In this document: positions 34,676-43,279 of the stretch, piece after piece
How positions within the stretch are numbered: position 1 is the stretch's first letter
Layout of the letters: every line of letters starts with the position of its first letter
From: Hymenobacter sp. ISL-91
GTDB lineage: Bacteria > Bacteroidota > Bacteroidia > Cytophagales > Hymenobacteraceae
DNA: 56,306 nt
Direction: 5' to 3'
Assembly (NCBI RefSeq): GCF_018613725.1
Contig: NZ_JAGGPS010000045.1
Coordinates: 1 to 56,306, forward strand
Translations under genes and position numbers: made by a program
Notes under the pieces: model-generated
The model's database searches: none
What the model was told of the DNA's origin: nothing
The model's input: the letters and a program-made list of their open reading frames with translations, nothing else

Positions 34676-35821
34676 ATGCACAGCCAGGATTACGACCGTC
34701 TTTACCTCTCCCCTCCTCACCTCGGCCGCCACGAGCTCAACTACCTGCACAAGGCCATCGAGGATAACTGGGTAGCCCCGGTCGGTCCCAATCTTGATGG
34801 GTTTGAGCAGGATGTGTGCGCTTTTACCGGTGTAAAGCACGCGCTGGCGCTTAATTCGGGCACGGCGGCCATTCATCTGGGGCTGCGGCTGCTGGGCGTA
34901 GGGCCCGGTGATGAAGTGCTGTGTCCTTCGTTCACCTTTGTGGCCACGGCCAACCCCATCACCTACCTCGGGGCCACGCCGATATTTATCGACAGCGAGG
35001 CCGAAACCTGGAACATGTGCCCCGAGCGGCTGCGTGAGGTGCTGGAGGACCGCCGCCGCCAGAACCGCCAGCCCCGCGCCCTCATCGTGGTGCACCTGTA
35101 TGGCATGCCGTGTAAGCTGCGCGAAATCATGGCGCTGGCCGAAGAGTTTGACGTGCCCGTTCTCGAAGATGCGGCCGAAGCCCTGGGCGCTACTTACGCG
35201 GGCAAACCGCTGGGCTCGTTCGGGGCCGCGGGCGTGTTTTCCTTCAACGGCAACAAAATCCTGACGACCAGCGGCGGCGGTATGCTCACGACCAACAACG
35301 CCGCCTGGGCCGCCAAAGCCCGCGCCTGGGCCACCCAGGCCCGCGACGATGCGCCCCACTACCAGCATTCGGAGGTAGGCTACAATTACCGCCTCAGCAA
35401 CCTGCTGGCCGGCATCGGTCGGGGCCAGATGGGGCTGCTGGATGACCGCGTGAAGAAGCGCCGCGAAATCTACGCCTGGTACCAGGAGAAGCTGCAGGAT
35501 CTGCCCGGCCTGTCGCTCGGCCCCACCGAGCCCGCCGGGGGCCGCTCGAACCGCTGGCTTACCTGCCTGCTCCTCGACCCGGCCGAAACCGCCGTAACGC
35601 CCGAGCAGCTGCGCCTGCATCTCGAAACCCGCAACATCGAAAGCCGCCCGCTGTGGAAGCCGCTGCACCTGCAACCGCTTTTTGCCGGCGTGCCCATGCA
35701 CGGCGGCGCAGTCTGTACCGACTTATTTACCCGCGGCCTCTGCCTGCCCTCCGGCTCAGCCCTGACGGAAACCGACATGCGCCGCGTGACTGACGCCATC
35801 CGGACGCTATGGCCTACCTGA
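34676..35821 (+). CDS. DegT/DnrJ/EryC1/StrS family sugar aminotransferase (PglE-like)
   Basis: 381 residues. PLP-dependent transfer of an amino group to a nucleotide 4-keto sugar. Seen: 'HALALNSGTAAIHLGLRLLG' (phosphate-binding), 'EDAAEALGATYAGKPLG' with Asp 165 near the pyridine nitrogen, and 'FSFNGNKILTTSGGGM' with PLP lysine 194. 'GYNYRLSNLLAGIGRGQM' and 'ESRPLWKPLHLQP' are also family motifs. It closes the PglC-PglD-PglE-like set; the matching 4,6-dehydratase (PglF) is not in the window. A hairpin repeat lies between it and the acetyltransferase gene, so it may have its own message. Confidence 0.93.
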   Translation: MHSQDYDRLYLSPPHLGRHELNYLHKAIEDNWVAPVGPNLDGFEQDVCAFTGVKHALALNSGTAAIHLGLRLLGVGPGDEVLCPSFTFVATANPITYLGATPIFIDSEAETWNMCPERLREVLEDRRRQNRQPRALIVVHLYGMPCKLREIMALAEEFDVPVLEDAAEALGATYAGKPLGSFGAAGVFSFNGNKILTTSGGGMLTTNNAAWAAKARAWATQARDDAPHYQHSEVGYNYRLSNLLAGIGRGQMGLLDDRVKKRREIYAWYQEKLQDLPGLSLGPTEPAGGRSNRWLTCLLLDPAETAVTPEQLRLHLETRNIESRPLWKPLHLQPLFAGVPMHGGAVCTDLFTRGLCLPSGSALTETDMRRVTDAIRTLWPT

Positions 35822-35935
35822 AATCAGTACAACCCGTGCGTGACTAGTACATAAGGTTCCATCGGAGGTTTCTGCAGCACAAAAGCCCAAGCACTTAGTA
35901 TATCAAGCAGCCAACGGGTATATAAGCCAGTCGTT

Positions 35936-37066
35936 CTAATCGTCCAGGGCCTGCTGCAAATCGGCCAGCAGCTCGTCGGCCGGTTCGATGCCCACGCTCA
36001 GGCGTACCAGCCCGGCCGTAATGCCCAATTCCTGCCGCTGCTCTTCGGTAAGGGCGCGGTGCGAGGTACCAGCCGGATACGAAAGCGACGAATCGACGCC
36101 CGCCAAGGAGGGTGCGAACGGGAACCGTTGGCAGGCGCGCATAAAGCGGCTCACGGCCTCCGTCGTGTCGTCGGCGAGCCGGAACGACACCATACCACCG
36201 AAACGGCCGCCGCCTTGGCTGGCCGCCAACTGATGCTGCGGATGCACCGAAAGCCCCGGATAAAACACCTCCCCAACAGCCGGATGGCCCACCAGCAGCT
36301 CGGCTACGGCCTGCGCGTTGCGGCAGTGCGCTTCCATGCGCAGGCGCAGGGTTTTCAGGCCCCGTACGGCCAGCCAGCTTTCCATGGGGCTCAGCGTCAG
36401 GCCAAATAGCGTCCCGATTTGCCGGAGCCGGGCCGCATCTTCGGGCGTGCGGGCCACCACGGCACCGGCCGTTACATCGGAGTGGCCGGCCAGGTATTTC
36501 GTTACGCTGTGCATCACTAGGTCGGCTCCGTGCTCCAATGGCCGGGTGAGTATGGGCGAGGCAAATGTGTTATCCACCACCAGCTTCAGCCCCAGCGCGT
36601 GGGTGGCTTCGGCGGCAGCCTGCAAATCGACGACGCGCAACAGTGGGTTGCTGATAGTTTCGCACAGCAGCAACCGGGTGCGCGGCTGCGCGTGGGCGGC
36701 CAAGTTGGCAGTCAGGTCGGCAAAGGGCACGTAGCTCACCGTAATACCCAGCCGGCTCAGCTCCTGGCTCAGCAGCGCCGAGGAGCCCCCATAGATGTCA
36801 GCCGCGCACAGCACATGGTCGCCGGCCTCGCAATAGGCCATAACGGCCGCAAAGATGGCCGCCATGCCCGAGCCGGTAGCTACCGCCCCCGCTCCACCCT
36901 CCAGTTGCGTTACGGCCGCGGCCAGCTCGTCGGAGTTGGGGTTGCCGTTGCGCGAGTATAGGTAGCGGCTGCCGGGCTCCCCAAAATACAGCTCCAGCTC
37001 GTTGAGGTCTTCAAACTTGAAAACCGAAGTCTGGTAAATCGGGGTGATTTTGGGGTGGATTTCCAT
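35936..37066 (-). CDS. Cystathionine gamma-synthase/lyase family PLP enzyme
   Basis: 376 residues from ATG 37066 (MEIHPKITPIYQTSVFKFED). Trans-sulfuration family fold: 'YSRNGNPNSDELAAAVTQLE' (PLP phosphate loop), 'GSGMAAIFAAVMAYCEAGDH', 'LVVDNTFASPILTRPLEHGA' and 'HSVTKYLAGHSDVTAGAVV' with PLP lysine 190. The C-terminal 'SLSYPAGTSHRALTEEQRQE' and 'VRLSVGIE' complete it. Such enzymes act in methionine/cysteine exchange (gamma-synthase, beta- or gamma-lyase); the exact reaction cannot be told. It lies after the atpC terminator on the same strand and is probably its own unit. Confidence 0.92.
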   Translation of the reverse strand: MEIHPKITPIYQTSVFKFEDLNELELYFGEPGSRYLYSRNGNPNSDELAAAVTQLEGGAGAVATGSGMAAIFAAVMAYCEAGDHVLCAADIYGGSSALLSQELSRLGITVSYVPFADLTANLAAHAQPRTRLLLCETISNPLLRVVDLQAAAEATHALGLKLVVDNTFASPILTRPLEHGADLVMHSVTKYLAGHSDVTAGAVVARTPEDAARLRQIGTLFGLTLSPMESWLAVRGLKTLRLRMEAHCRNAQAVAELLVGHPAVGEVFYPGLSVHPQHQLAASQGGGRFGGMVSFRLADDTTEAVSRFMRACQRFPFAPSLAGVDSSLSYPAGTSHRALTEEQRQELGITAGLVRLSVGIEPADELLADLQQALDD

Positions 37067-37094
37067 GAACCGCTGATTGGGGGTAACAAAGCAG

Positions 37095-37124
37095 AAAAGC
37101 CTTTCCCGCAAAGGAAAGGCTTTT
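37095..37124 (-). terminator. Terminator of the atpD-atpC operon
   Basis: On the minus strand AAAAGCCTTTCC pairs exactly with GGAAAGGCTTTT around a six-base loop, 23 bases after the atpC stop. Confidence 0.85.
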
Positions 37125-37146
37125 CAGTAGAAGCTGGAACCGAGGG

Positions 37147-37386
37147 TTACGCCGAAGCGCCCTCGGCCAGTACGATAACGTTGTTGCGCAGCACTTCCAC
37201 CACGCCACCTTCCACCTGGAAGCGGGTGGCCCCGCCATTCAGGACGATTTCGCCGGCTTTCAGGGCCGAAATGAGTGGGGCGTGGTCGTTGAGGACTTCG
37301 AAAAAGCCATCGGCTCCCGGAAACCGGGCCGATGTAACCTCGCCTTCAAACACCTTGCGGTCGGGCGTGATGATTTCCAGATGCAT
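37147..37386 (-). CDS. atpC: F1-ATPase epsilon subunit
   Basis: 79 residues (MHLEIITPDRKVFEGEVTSA). It matches the N-terminal beta-sandwich of the epsilon subunit: 'GADGFFEVLNDHAPLISALK', 'EVLRNNVIVLAEGASA'. It lacks the C-terminal helical domain that inhibits ATP hydrolysis in longer homologues (about 135 residues); short forms like this are usual in Bacteroidota. The subunit joins the rotor stalk of ATP synthase. It follows atpD after 104 bases filled by an inverted repeat and is followed by a terminator. Confidence 0.93.
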   Translation of the reverse strand: MHLEIITPDRKVFEGEVTSARFPGADGFFEVLNDHAPLISALKAGEIVLNGGATRFQVEGGVVEVLRNNVIVLAEGASA

Positions 37387-37395
37387 CTTTTGGGG

Positions 37396-37490
37396 AATTA
37401 TGAATTTTGAATTATGGATTATGAATTGAGCAGAAGCGCGTGCTAAAGGCCCAATTCATAATTCATAATCCATAATTCAAAATTAATAAT
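37396..37490. repeat. AT-rich phrase-built hairpin between atpD and atpC
   Basis: Left arm 37396-37428 (AATTATGAATTTTGAATTAT onward) and right arm 37452-37490 are built of ATGAATT and its complement. Core arms of 25 or more bases pair exactly, and the right arm has one extra seven-base unit. The right arm ends at the atpD stop codon. It is strikingly AT-rich against the GC-rich surroundings. Confidence 0.88.
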
Positions 37491-39068
<1,578 letters not shown>

Positions 39069-39189
39069 GCGGATGAGGACGGGGTTCGTTCAACTTTTTT
39101 TTTGGCTTATGAAACCCTGATTTTCAGCTCTGAAAGACCTTTCGACACCCATTGCAGCTATAATCAGGGCAAATTTTTTTCGTTGGAAA

Positions 39190-39220
39190 TTTGCCTGTAA
39201 TAAAAGCCCCCGTACATTTG
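39190..39220 (+). promoter_or_regulatory. Promoter of the tRNA-Gln gene
   Basis: TTTG (39190-39193), 19 bases, TACATTTG (39213-39220): a full consensus match, 43 bases before the tRNA. It diverges from the atpD promoter. Confidence 0.78.
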
Positions 39221-39263
39221 CACAACCAAACGGCACCGCTTACCCGGAAAGCCGCCCGGAAAT

Positions 39264-39336
39264 TGTCCGATGGTGTAACTGGCAACACGCTTGATTTTGA
39301 TTCAAGAAAGTCCAGGTTCGAGCCCTGGTCGGACAA
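39264..39336 (+). tRNA. tRNA-Gln (anticodon UUG)
   Basis: A 73-base cloverleaf: acceptor arms TGTCCGA and TCGGACA with discriminator A, D arm GTGT/ACAC, anticodon stem CTTGA/TCAAG around loop TTTTGAT (anticodon TTG), and T arm CCAGG-TTCGAGC-CCTGG. CCA is not encoded. A promoter and a hairpin terminator bracket it. Confidence 0.95.
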
Positions 39337-39350
39337 CTGACACAGCCAAC

Positions 39351-39403
39351 GCGAAAGGCGCTGATTCTTCCTCCCCCGGAAGAGTCGGCGCCTTTCGCGC
39401 TTT
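39351..39403 (+). terminator. Hairpin terminator after tRNA-Gln
   Basis: GCGAAAGGCGC pairs with GCGCCTTTCGC, and an inner ATTCTTCC/GGAAGAGT helix continues the stem. It is followed by CTTT. It begins 15 bases after the tRNA. Confidence 0.75.
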
Positions 39404-39493
39404 AAATCACTCTCAATTCTCCCCTCGCGCCGTTGTTTTTGGCCGGCGGGAGAATTTTCATTTCCACCCCTACCTTCTTAACACCTCTTTCTC

Positions 39494-40423
39494 ATGGCTC
39501 AGCAAGTCAAGATTTTCGCCGGTAACGCCTCCCACGAGCTAGGCGAAAAAATTGCCGAGGCGTATGGTCAGCCGCTCGGCGACCTGAGTATCCAGCGCTT
39601 CGCCGATACGGAACTCGGCCCCAGCTTCAATGAGAGCATCCGGGGTTGCGCGGTATTTCTGATTCAGAGCACCAACCCGCCGGCCGAAAACCTGATGGAG
39701 CTCATGTTGATGGTAGACGCTGCCAAGCGCGCCTCGGCCGCCTCGGTTACTGTGGTGATGCCCTACTACGGCTACGCCCGCCAGGACCGCAAGGACAAAC
39801 CCCGCGTGAGCATCGGGGCCAAAGTGGTGGCCGATTTTGTGCAGAGCGTGGGCACCGACCGCCTGATGACCTGCGACCTGCACGCCGGCCAGATTCAGGG
39901 CTTCTTCGATATTCCCGTTGACCACCTCGACGGCGCTACGGTGATGGCGCCCTACATTCAGTCGCTGGGCCTCGACAACCTGATTTTCGCTTCGCCCGAT
40001 GTGGGCGGCGTGGTGCGCACCCGGGGCTTTGCCAAAAAGTTCGGGGCCGAAATTGTGGTGTGCGACAAGATGCGCCTGCGGGCCAATGAAATTGCCTCTA
40101 TGCAGGTGATTGGTGATGTAACGGGCATGAATGTGGTGCTCGTGGATGATATTGTAGACACGGCCGGCACGATTTGCAAAGCTGCCGAGCTGCTGATGGA
40201 ACGCGGTGCCAAATCGGTACGGGCCGTAATTACCCACGGCGTGCTTTCGGGCCCGGCCCACGAGCGGATCCGCAACTCGATGCTGGAGGAATTGGTCATT
40301 ACCGACACGATTCCGCTGCAGCAGGAAAATTCTAAAATCCGGGTTATTACGCTGGCTCCGCTATTTGCCCAGGCCATCCGCAACGTGGTTACCCATGAGT
40401 CTATCAGCTCGCTGTTTATCTAA
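39494..40423 (+). CDS. prs: Ribose-phosphate pyrophosphokinase
   Basis: 309 residues (MAQQVKIFAGNASHELGEKI). It makes PRPP from ribose-5-phosphate and ATP for nucleotide, His and Trp synthesis. Seen: 'RFADTELGPSFNESIRGCAV', the ATP-binding 'YYGYARQDRKDKPR', the metal site 'MTCDLHAGQIQGFF', and the PRPP loop 'VVLVDDIVDTAGTICKAAEL'. Length is normal for class I enzymes. In many bacteria prs is linked to rplY (ctc), as here with one lipoprotein gene between. Confidence 0.96.
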   Translation: MAQQVKIFAGNASHELGEKIAEAYGQPLGDLSIQRFADTELGPSFNESIRGCAVFLIQSTNPPAENLMELMLMVDAAKRASAASVTVVMPYYGYARQDRKDKPRVSIGAKVVADFVQSVGTDRLMTCDLHAGQIQGFFDIPVDHLDGATVMAPYIQSLGLDNLIFASPDVGGVVRTRGFAKKFGAEIVVCDKMRLRANEIASMQVIGDVTGMNVVLVDDIVDTAGTICKAAELLMERGAKSVRAVITHGVLSGPAHERIRNSMLEELVITDTIPLQQENSKIRVITLAPLFAQAIRNVVTHESISSLFI

Positions 40424-40508
40424 GCCGGTAGCCAAAGCAGTTCCAACTAAGGTATAGAAGAATCCTCTGGAAAGGGGAAGAAGTGAATTTTGGCACGGTC
40501 TTGATAAT

Positions 40509-40545
40509 AAAAAGGAGGGGAAGGGAACTTTTCCCTCCTTTTTAT
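40509..40545 (+). terminator. Terminator after prs
   Basis: AAAAAGGAGGGGAA pairs with TTTTCCCTCCTTTTT (one bulge) around GGGAAC, ending in a T run, 11 bases before the next ATG. Confidence 0.75.
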
Positions 40546-40555
40546 TTCTGCCGCT

Positions 40556-41620
40556 ATGAAAACTCCGCTACTCCGCTTTGCTTCTGTTGGTTTATTGGCC
40601 CTGGGTCTGTTAGCTGGCTGCACCACTACCGTCCACATGCAGTCGTTGGCTCCGGCGGCCGTAACCATGCCCAGCAACATGGAGCGCATTGCCACGGCCA
40701 GCCGGGTGTTGCCGGAAAATGGCCGTGACAAGCTTTTCGATGTACTAGAGGGGGTATTTACCGGTGAGGGCCTGCTGGTTGACCGGGCCGGCACCGAAAC
40801 CTGCGCCCTGAGTGTGGGCGAGGCCTTGATGCGCAACAGTCCGCGTTTCCGGGTAACACCGGCCAACCTGCAACTCGTAGGCCGCACCCGCGAGTTTTTT
40901 CTGCCTCCCCTGGCACCTGGCTACGTGCGGCAGGTGTGCGCCGAAACCCAGGTTGACGGCTTGGTAGTGCTGGAAGCATTCGACTCGGATATGCAGGTAA
41001 CGCAGCGGCAGGAAGAACGCGTCATCAAGGAGAAAGATAAGCCCGACCGCAAGGTGGCGTTAACGGTGGCGGTGATGGAAATGCGCCTCGTAACGGGTTT
41101 TCGGACCTACGGACCCGATGGAACAGTGGTCGACCAGGCCAAGCAAGAGGACGGGATGCACTGGACCAGCGAAGGCCCTACTTATCAGGATGCCTTGCGC
41201 CAGCTGCCTCCGCCCGCCGACTGCATCCGGGAGCTGGCCGCCCGTATTGGCGACCAGTACGCCCGCCGAATTGCGCCTTCATATGTGAACCTGGCGCGTG
41301 AGGTGTACACGGCCACCCGCAAGGATGCCTACATGCAGCAGGCCAAACAAATAGTAAACGCCACCGACTGGGTGCAGGCGGCAGGGGCGTGGCAAAAAGC
41401 GGCCCAAAGCCCCGACTCCAAGGTGGCAGGCCGGGCCAACTACAACCTTGCCGTGTTTGAGGAGCTAAACAACCGCCTGCCCGAGGCCATAGCCTACGCC
41501 CGTAAGGCCGCATACACGCACCAGCTCAGGGCTGCCAGCGGCTATTTGCGCGAGCTGCAGCAGCGCCAGCAGGCCGAGCTGGTGGTATCGGAGCAGTTGC
41601 CGGGCGCCGCGGCCGACTAA
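40556..41620 (+). CDS. DUF6340 family lipoprotein
   Basis: 354 residues with lipoprotein signal 'VGLLALGLLAGCTTTVH' (Cys 22 is the lipid site). The sequence 'LAPAAVTMPSNMERIATASR' early on and 'CAETQVDGLVVLEAFDSDMQ' fit DUF6340, a Bacteroidota family of outer-membrane lipoproteins. The C-terminal third is helical with TPR-like units ('VQAAGAWQKAAQSPDSKVAG', 'ANYNLAVFEELNNRLPEAIA'). The function is not known; the TPR part suggests protein contacts. It lies between prs and rplY but has a terminator before it and a promoter after it, so is probably a separate unit. Confidence 0.85.
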   Translation: MKTPLLRFASVGLLALGLLAGCTTTVHMQSLAPAAVTMPSNMERIATASRVLPENGRDKLFDVLEGVFTGEGLLVDRAGTETCALSVGEALMRNSPRFRVTPANLQLVGRTREFFLPPLAPGYVRQVCAETQVDGLVVLEAFDSDMQVTQRQEERVIKEKDKPDRKVALTVAVMEMRLVTGFRTYGPDGTVVDQAKQEDGMHWTSEGPTYQDALRQLPPPADCIRELAARIGDQYARRIAPSYVNLAREVYTATRKDAYMQQAKQIVNATDWVQAAGAWQKAAQSPDSKVAGRANYNLAVFEELNNRLPEAIAYARKAAYTHQLRAASGYLRELQQRQQAELVVSEQLPGAAAD

Positions 41621-41679
41621 CGGTTTCACGGTTTGCTGGGGCGCTGCTGAGGTTTCGCAGCAGGAGGCTGATGCCGGGG

Positions 41680-41710
41680 TTTCAATTGCCAATCCATCTG
41701 CCTATCTTTG
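41680..41710 (+). promoter_or_regulatory. Promoter of rplY
   Basis: TTTC (41680-41683), 19 bases, TATCTTTG (41703-41710): one mismatch from the full consensus, 52 bases before the rplY ATG. Confidence 0.65.
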
Positions 41711-41762
41711 CGGCCCGTTTGCCTGCTGTGGGTGAGCGAATTTTCCTCCAAAGCACACTTTT

Positions 41763-42335
41763 ATGAAAAGCCTCGAGATTGTAGGGTTTAAAAGAGCGAA
41801 TCTCGGTAAGAAGGACGCCAAAGCGGTCCGCCTCGATTCGTACGTACCATGCGTACTGTACGGCGGCGCCGAGCAGGTTCACTTCTCCGTTCCGGCCATC
41901 CTGTTCCGCGAGTTGCTGTACACCCCCGAGGTGCACATCGTCGACCTCAACATTGAGGGTACCATGTACCGCGCCATCGTGCAGGACTCGCAGTTCCACC
42001 CCGTGAACGAAATGCTGCTGCACGTTGACTTCCTGGAGCTGCAGGAAGGCAAGGAAGTGAAAATGGAGGTTCCCGTGAAGTACGTAGGCGTATCGCCGGG
42101 CGTACTGGCCGGTGGCAAGCTGGTAAGCAAGCTCCGCAAAATCAAAGTAAAAGCTACGCCCGAAAACCTGCCCGACTCGGTGGAGGTGAACATTTCGGAC
42201 CTGGCGCTGGGCAAGTCGATCAAAGTGAGTGCCGTAGAAGCCAAAGGCTATACCATCCTTAGCAGCCCCCAGGCTCCTATTGCTACTGTGGCCATCCCAC
42301 GTGCCCTCAAAGGCACGCTGAACGCCGACAAATAA
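41763..42335 (+). CDS. rplY: 50S ribosomal protein L25/general stress protein Ctc
   Basis: 190 residues (MKSLEIVGFKRANLGKKDAK). N-terminal L25 domain binding 5S rRNA: 'VRLDSYVPCVLYGGAEQVHF', 'YRAIVQDSQFHPVNEMLLHV' and 'DFLELQEGKEVKMEVPVKYV'. The C-terminal Ctc/TL5 beta domain follows ('GKLVSKLRKIKVKATPENLP', 'ISDLALGKSIKVS'). Length fits the two-domain form. It is followed by a terminator set inside a large inverted repeat shared with the pth leader. Confidence 0.96.
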   Translation: MKSLEIVGFKRANLGKKDAKAVRLDSYVPCVLYGGAEQVHFSVPAILFRELLYTPEVHIVDLNIEGTMYRAIVQDSQFHPVNEMLLHVDFLELQEGKEVKMEVPVKYVGVSPGVLAGGKLVSKLRKIKVKATPENLPDSVEVNISDLALGKSIKVSAVEAKGYTILSSPQAPIATVAIPRALKGTLNADK

Positions 42336-42420
42336 GGATCACGGATTAGCACGGATTTTAGCGGATTGCACGGATTTTGTAGTCGATTCGCTGGAATTGT
42401 TCCTATTTCGATTTTCATTA

Positions 42421-42460
42421 AAAGAGCCGCTCCACTATTGGAGCGGCTCTTTTGCTTTTT
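42421..42460 (+). terminator. Terminator of rplY
   Basis: AAAGAGCCGCTCC pairs exactly with GGAGCGGCTCTTT around ACTATT, followed by T-rich sequence. Confidence 0.88.
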
Positions 42461-42489
42461 AGGTAACGGCTGCTTTGCGCAATGCCGCC

Positions 42490-42497
42490 TACTTTTG
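42490..42497 (+). promoter_or_regulatory. Promoter -7 element for pth
   Basis: TACTTTTG fits TAnnTTTG. A TTTG exists only 12 bases upstream, so the -33 part is unclear. A transcript from here would carry only the right arm of the 47-base repeat. Confidence 0.5.
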
Positions 42498-42589
42498 CGA
42501 TGGGGAGCTTCCACGGATTCCCCGCACGGAGTCATCTACAAAATCCGTGCAATCCGTTAAAATCCGTGCTAATCCGTGATCCTGAGTTC

Positions 42590-43165
42590 GTGGTCTTTTT
42601 GATTTTATGCCTGGGCAACATCGGGCCCGAATACGCCGACACGCGGCATAACGTAGGCTTTATGGTGGCCGACTGGCTGGCCCGCAAGCACGAGGCCGCG
42701 CCCTGGCAGCTGGGTCGCCACGCCTTTACTACCGAGTTCAAGCACAAGGGCCGCCGGTTTGTGCTCGTGAAGCCCACCACCTACATGAACCTGAGCGGCA
42801 AGGCCGCCGCGCACTGGCTCAGCGCCCTCAAGCTCGAAAAGGCGCAGCTGCTGGTGGTAACCGACGACCTGGCCCTACCCTTCGGCAAGCTGCGGCTGAA
42901 AGCCAAAGGCTCGGCCGGCGGCCAGAACGGCCTTAAGCACATCCAGGAAACGCTGGGCACCGACGAGTACGCCCGCCTGCGCTTTGGCATCGACTCCAGC
43001 TTCGGCCGCGGCCGGCAGGTCGATTACGTGCTCAGCCCGTTCTCAGAGGATGAGCGAATTGATCTGGAAGGCCGCCTGGAAAAAGCCGGTGAGGCCGTGC
43101 TGGCTTTCGGGATGCAGGGCGTGGAGCGCGCCATGAACGTGGTGAATGTGAAGGCTGACGCCTAG
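42590..43165 (+). CDS. pth: Peptidyl-tRNA hydrolase
   Basis: 191 residues from GTG 42590 (MVFLILCLGNIGPEYADTRH); longer frames read through the repeat arm, and the nearby ATG is out of frame. It frees tRNA from peptidyl-tRNA dropped by ribosomes. Motifs: 'GNIGPEYADTRHNVGF' with Asn and catalytic His (about 20), 'KPTTYMNLSGKAAAHW' with the Asn/Met site, and 'VVTDDLALPFGKLRLKAKGS' with catalytic Asp, then 'GGQNGLKHI'. The C-terminus 'YVLSPFSEDE' is usual. The stop codon is also the first three bases of a perfect 49-base hairpin arm. Confidence 0.95.
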   Translation: MVFLILCLGNIGPEYADTRHNVGFMVADWLARKHEAAPWQLGRHAFTTEFKHKGRRFVLVKPTTYMNLSGKAAAHWLSALKLEKAQLLVVTDDLALPFGKLRLKAKGSAGGQNGLKHIQETLGTDEYARLRFGIDSSFGRGRQVDYVLSPFSEDERIDLEGRLEKAGEAVLAFGMQGVERAMNVVNVKADA

Positions 43166-43271
43166 AAGTACGATATTAGAAGTGAGAGGTGAGACTTTCG
43201 TGCTGATTGCCCAGCGGAACTAGGCAATCAGCACGAAAGTCTCACCTCTCACTTCTAATATCGTACTTCTA
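43163..43271. repeat. Perfect hairpin with 49-base arms between convergent pth and metG
   Basis: Arms 43163-43211 and 43223-43271 are exact complements around an 11-base loop. The left arm begins with the pth stop TAG, and the right arm ends eight bases before the metG stop. There is no T run on either side, so it is not a standard terminator, though the RNA hairpin would be extremely stable. Confidence 0.95.
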
Positions 43272-43279
43272 AAATTACG

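Larger units (their letters stand above)
42336..42582. repeat. 47-base inverted repeat spanning the rplY terminator and pth promoter
   Basis: Left arm 42336-42382 and right arm 42536-42582 pair at 46 of 47 positions and are built from ACGGATT words (GGATCACGGATTAGCACGGA onward). The left arm begins at the rplY stop codon and the right arm ends seven bases before the pth GTG start. Between them lie the rplY terminator (42421-42460) and a TAnnTTTG element (42490). Confidence 0.92.

Noticed and set aside
39124..39336. Minus-strand frame across the tRNA
   Set aside because: It is the antisense of tRNA-Gln and its promoter.
42482..42589. Longer N-terminus for pth
   Set aside because: It would translate the right arm of the 47-base repeat; the GTG at 42590 gives the normal family start.
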